DNA of 64,000 bases from Taibaiella helva (GTDB taxonomy: Bacteria > Bacteroidota > Bacteroidia > Chitinophagales > Chitinophagaceae), in the NCBI RefSeq assembly GCF_003545695.1, contig NZ_QUZZ01000001.1, positions 248,001 through 312,000 on the forward strand, given 5' to 3'. A program made the position numbers and the translations under genes. The number at the start of each line of letters is the position of its first letter. Positions within the stretch are counted from its first letter, which is position 1. The notes beneath the pieces are model-generated. The model was given only the letters and a program-made list of their open reading frames with translations, was not told the origin of the DNA and did not search any database. This document shows positions 32,997 to 42,975 of the stretch, piece after piece.

Positions 32997-33135
32997 AGGT
33001 TCTCGTAATTTAATGGTTTTGTTAGATCGACGAAGTTAGATCAAGTTTAATGGATCGCTCAGCACAGTTCAAAATCTTAGTACTTCCTTAAGAGGGAATC
33101 CTTCTTTTTCGTTTTTCGGGAAGGATCCGTACCTG

Positions 33136-35793
33136 CTAATCCGGTTCAAAACCTAACATAAAGGTAAACTTGGTAGCGCCGCCGAATTTCACCCCGTCAC
33201 CCAGGCGATCGAAGCCAAGACCATAGTCGAGACCCAGCAGGCCGAACATCGGAAGGTACACGCGCACACCCACACCGGCGGAACGATACAGCTTGAAGGG
33301 ATTGTATTCCTTAAAGCTTTGCCAGCCATTCGCACCTTCTACGAAAGCCAGGCCGAAAATGGTTGCGCTGGGGTTGAGCGAGAAGGGATAACGGATCTCG
33401 GCGGTGTACTTGTTAAAGATAACCGCGTTGTTCCCGGGTGTATAGCCCGATGCTGTGGGGTATCCCGATTCGTAGCCACGTTGCGAAATGATGTCGCGGC
33501 CCACGTAATAGTTGAAGCCGGAAAGGCCATCGCCACCCACGTTGAAACGCTCGAAGGGCGAGTAGCCGATATCCTTGTTGTAATAACCCAGGAAGCCGTA
33601 TTTGGCTGCGAACTTGAATACGAGATCACCCACAATACGTTGGTACCATTCTGCGGTGAAACGATATTTGTGGTATTCTACCCATCTGTATTTTGTCGAC
33701 GGCGCTGCATCGGCGTAATCCGTGCTGCTGAACAGTGAATAGGGCGGCGTGAACTGGAACGTGAAATTAATGTTGGAACCGCTCCTGGGATAGATCGGCT
33801 GGTCTACTGAATTACGCGCCAGGGTAAGGCGGAAAAACAAATTGTTGGCAGTACCATTGCGGAAGTCACTTACGAAATAGTCGTAATCCTTCAGCAGGTA
33901 GTTCTGGTAGTTGATGCCATAGGAAAAGACGAAGTTGTCGTCGGGCCATTTCAAACGTTTGCTCAGGGTAACACCACCGCCGAAGTTGCGTAAGTAGTGA
34001 TCGTTGGGGTCGCCTGAGTAGTAGCCGCCGTCGGAATAGGACTGGCGCCCGTACACAGCACTCACTGTAAGTGCTGTAGGCCTTTTGCCGCCCAGCCAGG
34101 GTTCTGTGAAGGACAGGTTGGCCGAGTTGAAGAACTTACCATTGGACTGGTAACGGATCGACAGCTTCTGACCATCGCCCATCGGCAGGGGATCCCACTC
34201 TTTAAACTTCAGGATATTGCGCAGTGAGAAGTTGTTGAACACGATACCAATGGTACCGGTGAAGCCAATACCGCCGCCGAAGCCGGCAGAGAGCTCCAGC
34301 TGGTCGCTGGATTTCTCTACTACATTATAATCGATATCCACCGTACCATCAGCAGGATTAGGCTTGGGTACGGGATTTACTTTTTCAGGATCGATAAAGC
34401 CGAGGTTGGAGATCTGGCGTATCGAACGGATGATGTCGGTACGGGAGAATTTATAACCGGGCAGGGTAAACAACTCCCTCCGCAATACGTGATCGTTGGT
34501 ACGGTCGTTGCCGAAAATGCCGATATTCTTGATCGTGGCCTGAGGACCTTCCTGGATATGCACCTGGTAATTGATCGTATCCCCTACGATCGATTTCTCG
34601 GTGGGCTCTACACGGAAGAAAAGATAGCCGTCATCCATGTAAAGGCTGCCGATATCCTGGCTGCCATCCATGCTGGGCATACCGCCCAGCCGGTTATCCA
34701 GCTTTTCCTGGTCGAATACATCGCCCTTTTTAATGCCCAGGAGCGTCGTAAGCACCGAATCGGAATACTTGGTGTTGCCGCTCCAGGTAATGTCGCCGAA
34801 GTAGTACTTGCGTCCTTCTTTCAGCTTCAGCTCCACATTGAGGCTGCCGTTGCTCACAGTATAGGTGGTATCCGCTACGATTTGCGCATCGCGATAACCC
34901 TGGGAGTTGTAGTAAGCGAGGATGCTGCTCTTGTCCTCTTCAAATTTCTTGGGATTGAATTTGGAGCCGGCAAAGATATTCCAGCGGAAATAGGGGTTCA
35001 GGGCGTCCAGTGTTTTGCTCAGGGAAAGGTAGCCCTGGTTCCTGAGGTAGTTCTTGAAGGAACGCTTTTCGTTGGCATTATAGACCGAATTATCATCGGC
35101 GGCTTTAAGCGAGATACGGGGCATTTCCTTGGTGCCTTTCATATTGCCTTTCAGCTTTGCATCGGTCACATGCTCATTACCGCTGAACATGATCTGGTTG
35201 ATATGGATCTTGCTGCCTTTGTTGATATCTATGATCAAGGCAACCGAATGTACAGCGCCGGTATCCCTTATTTCCCTGATGGTTGTTTTAACTGACACGA
35301 AGCCTTTATCGGAAAAGAATTTCCTGACCTTTTCCTCGATATCCTTCTTCATTGCTTCGGTTACCATCCTGTTCTGCACCAGGTTTATCTTCTCTTTCAG
35401 CTCCGATTCCTGCGACTTCGAAATGCCCCGGAAGGTAAAGCGGCTGAGACGGGGACGCTCGGCCACTACGATCTCAAGCGAAGCTTTGTTGTCCACCACC
35501 TTGGTAATATTGATCGATACGTCGGAGAACAGCTGCTGGTTCCAGAGATTGCGGATGGCTTTGGCGATAGCCGGGTCATCCGTAAGCTTGATCTTGTCGC
35601 CGGGAGCCAGGCCGGTAACGGTCTTCAGCAGCTCTGCATCCATATACTTGGCGCCGGACACGCTGATGTCCCCGATCACCAGGTCTGCATTTTTGGAAGA
35701 GCTGACACCTCCTATCTGCGCTATGGTCACAAAAGCGGTACACTGAAGCAGGATAAGGACGCTGAGGAAATAGCGGAATTTGAAAGTGTGCAT
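33136..35793 (-). CDS. bamA: Outer membrane protein assembly factor BamA
   Basis: An 885-residue Omp85 protein that inserts beta-barrel proteins in the outer membrane. After a signal peptide come about five POTRA domains (the first at DLVIGDISVSGAKYMDAELLKTVTGLAPGDKI; others at HINQIMFSGNEHVTDAKLKG, YYFGDITWSGNTKYSDSVL and IKNIGIFGNDRTNDHVLRREL). The C-terminal 16-strand barrel follows (from about residue 500), with a final strand KFTFMLGFEP that ends in aspartate rather than the aromatic residue usual in enteric bacteria. It lies in the order uppS-bamA-ompH-ompH, so lipid carrier synthesis, barrel assembly and its chaperones are encoded together. Confidence 0.96.
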   Translation of the reverse strand: MHTFKFRYFLSVLILLQCTAFVTIAQIGGVSSSKNADLVIGDISVSGAKYMDAELLKTVTGLAPGDKIKLTDDPAIAKAIRNLWNQQLFSDVSINITKVVDNKASLEIVVAERPRLSRFTFRGISKSQESELKEKINLVQNRMVTEAMKKDIEEKVRKFFSDKGFVSVKTTIREIRDTGAVHSVALIIDINKGSKIHINQIMFSGNEHVTDAKLKGNMKGTKEMPRISLKAADDNSVYNANEKRSFKNYLRNQGYLSLSKTLDALNPYFRWNIFAGSKFNPKKFEEDKSSILAYYNSQGYRDAQIVADTTYTVSNGSLNVELKLKEGRKYYFGDITWSGNTKYSDSVLTTLLGIKKGDVFDQEKLDNRLGGMPSMDGSQDIGSLYMDDGYLFFRVEPTEKSIVGDTINYQVHIQEGPQATIKNIGIFGNDRTNDHVLRRELFTLPGYKFSRTDIIRSIRQISNLGFIDPEKVNPVPKPNPADGTVDIDYNVVEKSSDQLELSAGFGGGIGFTGTIGIVFNNFSLRNILKFKEWDPLPMGDGQKLSIRYQSNGKFFNSANLSFTEPWLGGKRPTALTVSAVYGRQSYSDGGYYSGDPNDHYLRNFGGGVTLSKRLKWPDDNFVFSYGINYQNYLLKDYDYFVSDFRNGTANNLFFRLTLARNSVDQPIYPRSGSNINFTFQFTPPYSLFSSTDYADAAPSTKYRWVEYHKYRFTAEWYQRIVGDLVFKFAAKYGFLGYYNKDIGYSPFERFNVGGDGLSGFNYYVGRDIISQRGYESGYPTASGYTPGNNAVIFNKYTAEIRYPFSLNPSATIFGLAFVEGANGWQSFKEYNPFKLYRSAGVGVRVYLPMFGLLGLDYGLGFDRLGDGVKFGGATKFTFMLGFEPD

Positions 35794-35850
35794 TGAGATC
35801 GTTAAGCTATTTTATCGTTGGGTGTGTAAGTATTGAATGATCTTGCCGGT

Positions 35851-36597
35851 TCAGGAGGGCTTCACCTGCTCGCTCGTTTTGCCAAATCTCCTTTCCCGCT
35901 GCTGGTAGTTCAAAATGGCGTCGAACAGGTGGGTCTTGCGAAAATCGGGCCAGTGAACATCACTGAAGTACAGTTCGGTATAGGCCATCTGGTAGAGGAG
36001 GAAATTGCTGATACGGTGCTCTCCTCCTGTTCTGATCATCAATTCAGGATCAGGATAGTCCCTGGTGCAAAGGAATTGGGAGAAGGTACCGGCATCGATG
36101 CCATCCGGCGTAAGGCTGCCCCCGGCCACTGCGTCGGCTACCTGCCGTACCGCATTCAGTATCTCCCACCGGGAGCTGTAGCTGAGTGCCAGGATAAGAT
36201 TGAGCCCGGTGCATCCGGCGGTGATCTCCATGCCTTCCGTCAGCTCCTGCTGGCAGATCTCGGGCAGCGAAGCAAAATCGCCGATCACGCGGAGCCGCAC
36301 ATTGTTCCTCTTCAGGTCATCTACTTCCTTCCTTATCGTGCTGACCAGCAATTCCATAAGCGCGTCGACTTCGTATTTGGGCCGGTTCCAGTTTTCGGTG
36401 GAGAAAGCATATAAAGTAAGGTACTGCACACCGATCTCACCGCAGCCTTCCACCACTTCCCTTACACTTATTACGCCCTGCTGATGGCCATGGATACGGT
36501 CTTCACCCTTTTCTTTGGCCCAACGCCCGTTGCCGTCCATAATGATGGCAATGTGCTGCGGCAGGTATGTAGTATCTATTAAAGATTTGCTGTCCAT
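35851..36597 (-). CDS. uppS: Isoprenyl transferase (undecaprenyl diphosphate synthase)
   Basis: A 248-residue cis-prenyltransferase that makes the C55 lipid carrier used in cell wall and polysaccharide synthesis. IIMDGNGRWAKEKG (with the catalytic Asp), LTLYAFSTENWNRP, the ARxR-like and RTGGEHRISNFLLYQMAYTELYF blocks are all present. It is the first gene of the uppS-bamA-ompH-ompH unit, 57 bases upstream of bamA. Confidence 0.96.
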   Translation of the reverse strand: MDSKSLIDTTYLPQHIAIIMDGNGRWAKEKGEDRIHGHQQGVISVREVVEGCGEIGVQYLTLYAFSTENWNRPKYEVDALMELLVSTIRKEVDDLKRNNVRLRVIGDFASLPEICQQELTEGMEITAGCTGLNLILALSYSSRWEILNAVRQVADAVAGGSLTPDGIDAGTFSQFLCTRDYPDPELMIRTGGEHRISNFLLYQMAYTELYFSDVHWPDFRKTHLFDAILNYQQRERRFGKTSEQVKPS

Positions 36598-36625
36598 TTC
36601 AGGCTTTCGTCATTACAAAAGTGGG

Positions 36626-36633
36626 CAAAGTTA
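36626..36633 (-). promoter_or_regulatory. -7 element of the uppS-bamA unit
   Basis: TAACTTTG on the minus strand matches TAnnTTTG, 29 bases before the uppS start. No clear -33 TTG at the expected distance. The rest of the 277-base gap up to the HerA-like gene holds no supported feature. Confidence 0.45.
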
Positions 36634-36874
36634 CAAAAATAGCGTTATGATCTGCTACGAAAGATTACGTAGGGATGATTCATATGCGCTTCAATTGCTC
36701 CGGTGGCTTAACGAATGGGAGATAAACGCGCTAATGGCCGCTAAAATTGTTCATTCTTGCTATTTTTTGCCGCAGGCGGGCAGAAGGAAGGCCGGATTCT
36801 TAACGCAGGTTTAAACGATAAATTCTAAATTTGACGGGTTATCTCACCAGTTTTAACGGATCAATTTCTGAACT

Positions 36875-38407
36875 ATGGCCAATCAGGAGGCTTTTCTCGC
36901 TGCTATTCAAAACGGTTATACCTTCAAAGGAGCACATATCAAAATAGGCGTTGCCATACTGGACGGTGTTGTCATTGACGGTGCTGATGTGCATCTTCCG
37001 CTGGGCATGATGAACCGCCACGGGTTGATCGCCGGCGCCACAGGCACAGGGAAAACCAAGACCCTGCAGGTGATCGCCGAGGCCCTGAGCGATGCCGGTG
37101 TGCCGGTGCTGCTGATGGACATCAAGGGCGACCTGAGCGGCATTGCCGCTGCCGGCGTTGAAAATGATAAGATCAGGGAGCGTTACCAGCTGCTGAAGGA
37201 AACCTACCAGCCGGCGGCCTATCCCGTGGAGCTGCTGTCGCTGAGCCAGGAAAAAGGCGCCCGCCTGAGGGCCACGGTCTCCGAGTTCGGCCCGGTGTTG
37301 CTGGCCAAGGTGCTCGACCTGAACGACACCCAGTCCGGCCTGCTGTCCATGCTGTTCAAATATTGTGATGACAAAGGCCTGCCGCTGCTGGATCTCAAAG
37401 ACCTGAGCCGTGTGCTCCAGTACGCCAGCGACGAAGGAAAGGCAGATATGGAAAAAGACTATGGTAAGATCTCTACCACCTCTGCCGGAACCATCCTGCG
37501 TAAAGTGATCGAGCTGCAGCAGCAGGGCGCCGACCAGTTTTTCGGGGAGCTCTCCTTCGAGGTGCGGGACCTGATCCGTACAGCGCCCGATGGCCGGGGT
37601 ATGGTCCACGTGCTCAGGGTTACCGATATGCAGGACCGGCCCAAGCTGTTTTCTACCTTTATGCTCCAGATGCTGGCCGAGCTGTATGCTACGCTGCCCG
37701 AAGAAGGGGATATGGACAAGCCGAAGCTGGTGCTGTTTATTGATGAGGCCCACCTGATCTTCAAGGAAGCGACCAAAGTGCTGCTTTCCCAGATCGAAAC
37801 GATCGTGAAGCTGATCCGGAGTAAAGGCGTCGGCGTTTTCTTTTGTACTCAGAACCCGCAGGACATACCAGCCGCGGTGCTGAGCCAGCTGGGCTTCAAG
37901 CTGCAGCATGCCCTGAGGGCTTTTACCGCCAACGACCGCAAAGACATTAAGCAGACCGCCGAAAACTACCCGGAGAGCACTTTTTATAAAACGGAAGACC
38001 TGATCACCCAGCTGGGCATTGGTGAGGCGCTTGTTACGCTGCTGAACGAGAAAGGTGTGCCTACGCCCCTGGCACATACCTTCCTGGTCTCTCCCCGCTC
38101 AAGAATGGATGTGCTCAGCACAGCTGAGATCGACAACCTCACCCGGGAGTCAAAGCTTATTCCTAAATACAATGAAAGCACCGACAGGGAAAGCGCTTAT
38201 GAAATGCTGAACAGGAAAATGGAAGCTTCGGCTGCGCAGGAGCCTGCTCCTGTAGCGCCACCGGCAGGAACGACCGCCCGGCGCACACCCGCAGCCAAAG
38301 AAGAAAAATCCTGGCTGGAAAGGGCCATCAACAGCTCGGCCGGCAAGCAGGTGCAGCGGTCGGTGGTACGCACCTTGTTCGGCGTGATCCAGAAGATGTT
38401 CAAATAG
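36875..38407 (+). CDS. HerA-like ATPase (DUF853 / YjgR family)
   Basis: A 510-residue hexameric-type ATPase of the HerA/FtsK clan. Walker A is GATGTGKT (54-61), followed by LLMDIKGDLSGIA, the Walker B block LVLFIDEAHLIFKEA and GVFFCTQNPQDIPAAVLSQLG with the arginine-finger region after it. The C-terminal tail (from about residue 440) is rich in Ala and Pro, then has KEEKSWLERAINSSAGKQVQRSVVRTLFG, typical of YjgR-type proteins. The physiological role is unproven; DNA translocation or processing is the usual inference. It is monocistronic as far as I can see. Confidence 0.92.
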   Translation: MANQEAFLAAIQNGYTFKGAHIKIGVAILDGVVIDGADVHLPLGMMNRHGLIAGATGTGKTKTLQVIAEALSDAGVPVLLMDIKGDLSGIAAAGVENDKIRERYQLLKETYQPAAYPVELLSLSQEKGARLRATVSEFGPVLLAKVLDLNDTQSGLLSMLFKYCDDKGLPLLDLKDLSRVLQYASDEGKADMEKDYGKISTTSAGTILRKVIELQQQGADQFFGELSFEVRDLIRTAPDGRGMVHVLRVTDMQDRPKLFSTFMLQMLAELYATLPEEGDMDKPKLVLFIDEAHLIFKEATKVLLSQIETIVKLIRSKGVGVFFCTQNPQDIPAAVLSQLGFKLQHALRAFTANDRKDIKQTAENYPESTFYKTEDLITQLGIGEALVTLLNEKGVPTPLAHTFLVSPRSRMDVLSTAEIDNLTRESKLIPKYNESTDRESAYEMLNRKMEASAAQEPAPVAPPAGTTARRTPAAKEEKSWLERAINSSAGKQVQRSVVRTLFGVIQKMFK

Positions 38408-38447
38408 GCTCTTGCCACTGTAAAAAGAATATCCCTGGTATTTAGCC

Positions 38448-38455
38448 TACCTTTG
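38448..38455 (+). promoter_or_regulatory. -7 element of the RNA helicase gene
   Basis: TACCTTTG fits TAnnTTTG and would give an untranslated leader of about 80 bases before 38541. Long leaders are common for cold-inducible DEAD-box helicase genes, but no structure was identified here. No TTG at the expected distance. Confidence 0.35.
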
Positions 38456-38540
38456 CTCCCTGCTGCGCCCGGAGCTCCGGTGCGCGGCGCTATTCTTTTA
38501 ATCCATAATATGGCGCCGGAGTATTCCGCCGCCCCACAAA

Positions 38541-40037
38541 ATGACTAAGACGACATTTGATCAGCTGGGCGTTATCGCCCCCATCCTGCAAGCCGTATCC
38601 GAAGAAGGGTACACCCACCCGACACCGATACAGGAGCAGGCCATACCTATAGTGCTGCGGCAAAAAGACCTGTTGGGCTGCGCGCAGACCGGCACCGGTA
38701 AGACCGCTGCTTTTGCCATTCCCATTCTCCAGCTCATGTCGGCGCAAGCCCGGCAGCCCGGCGTGCCCAAAATAAAAGTGCTGGTGCTCACGCCTACACG
38801 CGAACTGGCCATACAGATTGGCGAAAGCTTCTCGACTTATGGCAAACACCTTAAAGTAAGCAACCTCGTTATCTTCGGAGGTGTGCCGCAGGGGCCTCAA
38901 GTCAAGGCCCTGAAGGCCGGTATCGACGTGCTGGTGGCTACTCCCGGCCGCTTGCTCGACCTGATAGGGCAGAATTTTATTTCGCTCCAGGACATCGGCA
39001 TCTTCGTGCTCGATGAAGCAGACCGCATGCTGGACATGGGTTTCATTCATGATGTAAAGAAGGTGGTAGCGAAGTTGCCCGCACAAAGACAAAGCCTCTT
39101 CTTCTCAGCAACCATGCCTCCCGAGATACAGAAGCTGGCCAATACCATATTGGTGAAGCCGGAAAAAGTAGAGGTGACTCCGGTCTCTTCAACCGCCGAG
39201 ACCATCGGTCAATCCCTGTACTTTGTCGATCAGAAAGAAAAGAAAAAGCTGCTGATCCACCTGTTGCAGGATAAGTCGATAGAAAGGGTGCTGGTATTTA
39301 TTCGTACCAAGCACGGCGCCGATAAGCTGGTAAAAGACCTGCACAAGGCCGGTATTGCCGCAGAGGCCATACATGGCAACAAATCGCAGAATGCGCGGCA
39401 AAGGGCGCTGAGTAATTTCAAATCGTTCCACACCCGCGTGCTGATCGCTACGGACATTGCCGCCCGTGGTATTGATATCGACGATCTTACCCACGTGATC
39501 AACTTCGACCTGGGTGATGTGCCCGAAACTTATGTGCACCGTATCGGCCGTACCGGTCGTGCAGGCAACAGCGGTATTGCCATCGCTTTCTGCGACGAGG
39601 AAGAAAAAGATAACCTGAAGGCTATCCAGAAGCTGATCGGCTTTGCCATCCCGGTGGTGGAGGCGCATCCCTTCCTGCCGGCGGCATCGGAGATGGTACA
39701 ATTCCGCGCGCCGAAGAACAAAGCAACGGTAGCCCCGGCCAATTCTGTGCCCGCACCGCAAGGCGACCGGGACCGCCATTCCCGTCACAACAAGAAGAAG
39801 GCGCCGGCCAGGGATGAGCGGCAAGCCGAAAGTTCCCGGAACCAACCTGCGCCTGCTGCAAAAGAAAAGCAGGCCCCCGCAAAAGAGCCGCACCTGTCAA
39901 AGGAAAAACCTGCAGCGCACAAGCCCAAGCATGGCACTTCTAAGGAAAGGCATAGCCATCCGCAGGAAAAGCAGGCGCATCCGCAGGAGAAACGCGAAAA
40001 TTCAAAAGACAACGATAACTTCTGGCTCGACTGGTAA
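38541..40037 (+). CDS. DEAD-box RNA helicase, RhlE-like
   Basis: A 498-residue ATP-dependent RNA helicase. The Q motif region ([15 protein letters not shown]...[10 protein letters not shown]) is followed by Walker A AQTGTGKT (49-56), [17 protein letters not shown] (158-161), SAT, then [23 protein letters not shown] and [10 protein letters not shown]. After about residue 380 there is a low-complexity basic tail rich in K, H, E, P and Q, typical of RhlE-like proteins and likely to contact RNA. It probably acts in ribosome assembly or RNA turnover; rny lies about 8 kb away, but no direct link is shown. Confidence 0.95.
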   Translation: MTKTTFDQLGVIAPILQAVSEEGYTHPTPIQEQAIPIVLRQKDLLGCAQTGTGKTAAFAIPILQLMSAQARQPGVPKIKVLVLTPTRELAIQIGESFSTYGKHLKVSNLVIFGGVPQGPQVKALKAGIDVLVATPGRLLDLIGQNFISLQDIGIFVLDEADRMLDMGFIHDVKKVVAKLPAQRQSLFFSATMPPEIQKLANTILVKPEKVEVTPVSSTAETIGQSLYFVDQKEKKKLLIHLLQDKSIERVLVFIRTKHGADKLVKDLHKAGIAAEAIHGNKSQNARQRALSNFKSFHTRVLIATDIAARGIDIDDLTHVINFDLGDVPETYVHRIGRTGRAGNSGIAIAFCDEEEKDNLKAIQKLIGFAIPVVEAHPFLPAASEMVQFRAPKNKATVAPANSVPAPQGDRDRHSRHNKKKAPARDERQAESSRNQPAPAAKEKQAPAKEPHLSKEKPAAHKPKHGTSKERHSHPQEKQAHPQEKRENSKDNDNFWLDW

Positions 40038-40057
40038 GCTCAGCTTGCTCAAACACC

Positions 40058-40600
40058 ATGACACTAACAGTAGAACCGGGTCTCGTTTTAAGGAATTACC
40101 AGGAAGAGGATGCCGCTTCGCTGTTTGCCGCAGTAGAAGAGAACAGGACCCATTTGCGACCATGGCTGATATGGGTGGATGCGACACTGAAGGAGATGCA
40201 CTCGCTGGAATATATCCGGAACGCCCGTCAGGAACAGTACGACCAGCAAAGCATCGCTTTCGGCATCTTCCGTGAGGACAAGCTTATCGGGAGCATCGGC
40301 ATGCATCAATGGGACCGCCGGTTACGGAAGGCCCAGGTAGGTTATTGGCTGGCACAGGCCGAAACGGGAAAGGGAGTAATGACCGGTTGTATGGGAGTGC
40401 TGATCAATTATCTGTTCGATCAGCTGGAGCTGAATAAGGTGGAGCTGCATTATCTTCCCGGCAATACGAAGAGTGCAGCAGTGGCCCAGCGGCTGGGATT
40501 TCGGGTGGAAGGTGTACTGCGCGACAGCTTCCTGATGAACGGGACCCTGCACGACCTGGTGGTTGCCGGTCTGCTGAAGAAGGAATACCGGCGCCGGTAA
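40058..40600 (+). CDS. GNAT acetyltransferase, RimJ/RimL-like
   Basis: A 180-residue GNAT protein of the ribosomal-protein-serine acetyltransferase type: GLVLRNYQEEDAASLFAAVEENRTHLRPWL, AFGIFREDKLIGSIGMHQWDRRLRKAQVGYWLA, then the acetyl-CoA loop EKGKGVM-like as ETGKGVMTGCMG, NKVELHYLPGNTKSAAVAQRLGFRVEGVLRDSFLMNGTLHDLVV. The best fit is RimL/YdaF-like enzymes, which acetylate N-termini or small amines; the substrate is not known. It starts 20 bases after the helicase stop and may share its transcript. Confidence 0.88.
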   Translation: MTLTVEPGLVLRNYQEEDAASLFAAVEENRTHLRPWLIWVDATLKEMHSLEYIRNARQEQYDQQSIAFGIFREDKLIGSIGMHQWDRRLRKAQVGYWLAQAETGKGVMTGCMGVLINYLFDQLELNKVELHYLPGNTKSAAVAQRLGFRVEGVLRDSFLMNGTLHDLVVAGLLKKEYRRR

Positions 40601-40643
40601 AGCGGGTAGAACATGTTGCTCATTGTTTAGTATTTTAGTACCC

Positions 40644-42056
40644 ATGTTATTCAACTCCTTCGACTTCCTTCTTTTTTTTCCGGTCGTTACGCTTATTTAT
40701 TTCCTGTTGCCTCATGGCTGGCGGTGGCTGCACCTGCTTATTGCCAGCTGTGTTTTTTACTGCGCCTTCGTTCCTGCATATATCCTCATCTTATTTTTTA
40801 CCATTCTTATCGATTATATTGCCGCCCTGTATATCGAGGGAGCCGGCGGGAAGCGCCGCAAACGCTTCCTGGTGCTCAGCATTATTGCCAATGTAGGGGT
40901 GCTGGCCGTTTTTAAATACTATAATTTCTTTATAGGCAATGTCAACGAGCTGCTGTCCGCATTGCAGCTGAAAGTGAGGCCGGCGCCGCTGCTGCAGATA
41001 CTGTTGCCCATCGGGTTGTCCTTTCATACCTTCCAGGCCATGAGCTATACCATAGAAGTCTACCGGGGCAGGCAGCAGGCCGAACGCCACCTGGGCATCT
41101 ATGCGCTTTATGTGATGTTCTATCCCCAGCTGGTTGCCGGCCCTATTGAGCGGCCGCAGAACATCCTGCACCAGTTCAGGGAACGGCATACCTTCAATGC
41201 CGGCAACCTGGCAGTGGGCCTGCGCCTGATGCTCTGGGGTTTTTTTATGAAAGTAGTGGTGGCCGACCGGCTATCGCTCTATGTTGAAGCAGCCTATGGC
41301 AACGTGGGACAGCACAACGGAACCACGCTGCTGCTGGCCACGGTACTTTTCGCCTTCCAGATCTATTGCGACTTCGCCGGCTATTCCTACATTGCCATAG
41401 GAGCGGCCCGTACCATGGGCTTCCGGCTGATGACCAATTTCAACAGGCCCTACCTGGCGACGTCGGTAGCTACCTTCTGGAAACGCTGGCATATTTCGTT
41501 ATCGACCTGGTTTCGCGACTATGTCTATATTCCCCTGGGAGGAAGCCGCGTGGGACGTGCCCGGCATTATGGCAACTTGATGGCCGTTTTCCTGCTTAGC
41601 GGCTTATGGCATGGCGCCAACTGGACTTTTGTGATCTGGGGCGGACTGAACGGGCTCTACCTGATCGTGGAAAGCCTGCTTGCCCCGGAGCGAAAACACC
41701 ATAGACATAAACCATGGCGCCGCCTTGCCGGCATGATGCTCACCTTTTTGCTGGTCAGCTTTTCCTGGATCTTTTTCAGGGCGGCTACGGTAGCCCAGGC
41801 TTTTGCCATTATTCATAAAATAGTGACCGATCCGGTGGCGATGCCTTTTCAGAATTGGGGTGTGCTGGTCTATTCGGCGCTGGGGCTCGGCATCCTGCTG
41901 GGAGCAGATTACCTACGCGAAAGGCAGCATGGCCACTGGTATTTTGCTGCGCATCGCAGTGCCTGGGTGCGCCTGGTCTGGTACACAGGCGTTATCCTGC
42001 TGATCCTGCTCTTCGGAGTATTCGACGGCGGACAATTCATTTACTTCCAATTCTGA
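40644..42056 (+). CDS. MBOAT-family membrane O-acyltransferase (AlgI/DltB type)
   Basis: A 470-residue polytopic membrane protein with about 10-12 helices. MLFNSFDFLLFFPVV is the typical start, YKYYNFF-like (VFKYYNFF), LPIGLSFHTFQAMSYTIEVYRG, GPIERPQNILHQF, DFAGYSYIAIGAARTMGF, NFNRPYLATSVATFWKRWHISLSTWFRDYVYIPLGG and the catalytic His block LSGLWHGANWTFVIWGG are all present. It moves acyl groups across the inner membrane to an extracellular polymer. I take the ATG at 40644; seven in-frame residues upstream are unlikely. The SGNH-type protein gene follows after four bases, giving a two-gene O-acetylation unit. Confidence 0.93.
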   Translation: MLFNSFDFLLFFPVVTLIYFLLPHGWRWLHLLIASCVFYCAFVPAYILILFFTILIDYIAALYIEGAGGKRRKRFLVLSIIANVGVLAVFKYYNFFIGNVNELLSALQLKVRPAPLLQILLPIGLSFHTFQAMSYTIEVYRGRQQAERHLGIYALYVMFYPQLVAGPIERPQNILHQFRERHTFNAGNLAVGLRLMLWGFFMKVVVADRLSLYVEAAYGNVGQHNGTTLLLATVLFAFQIYCDFAGYSYIAIGAARTMGFRLMTNFNRPYLATSVATFWKRWHISLSTWFRDYVYIPLGGSRVGRARHYGNLMAVFLLSGLWHGANWTFVIWGGLNGLYLIVESLLAPERKHHRHKPWRRLAGMMLTFLLVSFSWIFFRAATVAQAFAIIHKIVTDPVAMPFQNWGVLVYSALGLGILLGADYLRERQHGHWYFAAHRSAWVRLVWYTGVILLILLFGVFDGGQFIYFQF

Positions 42057-42060
42057 CAAG

Positions 42061-42975
42061 ATGCAGCAAAAAACAAAAACACTTCTATCGAGAGCCTTGC
42101 TGCTGACTGGTATACTGGTGGTGCTGGACCAGGCCGGGGGCCGGTTGCTGGAGTATTACTACCGGAAGGTGAAGTCAGGCAGCGAATACAAAACGGTATA
42201 TGCCCTTGAGAAGAGCCGCGAACCGCTGATCGTTATGGGCTCCTCCCGGGCTTACCATCATTATGTGCCCGCTTTGCTGCAGCAGGGCCTGCGCTTGGAC
42301 TGCTACAACCTGGGACGTGATGGCGTGGGCGTGCTTTACGACTATGCAGTCTACCGCACCATCTGCGACCGCAAAGCGCCCGAGATGATGATCATCGATA
42401 TTAATCTTGAAGAATTCACGGACCAGGAACTCGCCCGCCAGCTGCTGTATCACCTGCTGCCGCACTATGATGAGAACAGCTACATAAAGGAAGTAGTGCA
42501 GCTGCGTTCGCGATTTGAATGGCTGAAGGTACAATCGCGGCTGTACCGGTTCAATTCCCAGCTGTTCTACATTGCGCTCAACAATATGCGCAGCACCTGC
42601 ATCGATACGGCCAAAGGATATTTGCCTTTACAGGGAAAACTGAACCAGGCACCGGAGCTGGGGCATATCGGACAGGCTGCTGATGAGCTTCTCGTACGCT
42701 ACTTTGAAAAGCTCCTGGAAGAAACGCGCCGGCAGCATACGCGGGTAGCGGTATGTGTCTCGCCGGTATATCGCCGGTATCCTGGCAATACGGCGAGCAT
42801 CGTGCGAGCCGCTGGCTTGTGTCGCCGCTATGGTATTCCTTTCCTGGATTTCAGCCAGGACAAGCGTTTCCTGGAGCACCCGGAGCTCTTTCGGGATGTA
42901 GCTCACCTGAACGATAACGGCGCGCACCTGTACACTTCCCTGGTGGTAGAAGCGCTGAAAGGCCTGAATTACTGA
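42061..42975 (+). CDS. SGNH-hydrolase-like membrane-anchored protein, partner of the MBOAT protein
   Basis: A 304-residue protein with an N-terminal anchor helix (residues about 9-23) and an SGNH/GDSL-like domain. LIVMGSSRAYHHYVPALL carries the block I Ser (S61), NLGRDGVG resembles the block with the conserved Gly/Asn, and DVAHLNDNGAHLY carries Asp279 and His282 of the C-terminal D-x-x-H. In AlgI/AlgJ- and PatA/PatB-like systems such proteins take the acyl group from the MBOAT protein and give it to a polysaccharide or peptidoglycan. The polymer here is unknown, since no polysaccharide genes adjoin. Its end overlaps the convergent porZ gene by seven bases. Confidence 0.8.
   Translation: MQQKTKTLLSRALLLTGILVVLDQAGGRLLEYYYRKVKSGSEYKTVYALEKSREPLIVMGSSRAYHHYVPALLQQGLRLDCYNLGRDGVGVLYDYAVYRTICDRKAPEMMIIDINLEEFTDQELARQLLYHLLPHYDENSYIKEVVQLRSRFEWLKVQSRLYRFNSQLFYIALNNMRSTCIDTAKGYLPLQGKLNQAPELGHIGQAADELLVRYFEKLLEETRRQHTRVAVCVSPVYRRYPGNTASIVRAAGLCRRYGIPFLDFSQDKRFLEHPELFRDVAHLNDNGAHLYTSLVVEALKGLNY

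Noticed and set aside
36839-38077. A 412-codon minus-strand frame opposite the HerA-like gene
   Set aside because: Rich in Gln, His and Gly as expected for an antisense frame of a coding gene; the plus-strand protein has Walker A and B motifs.
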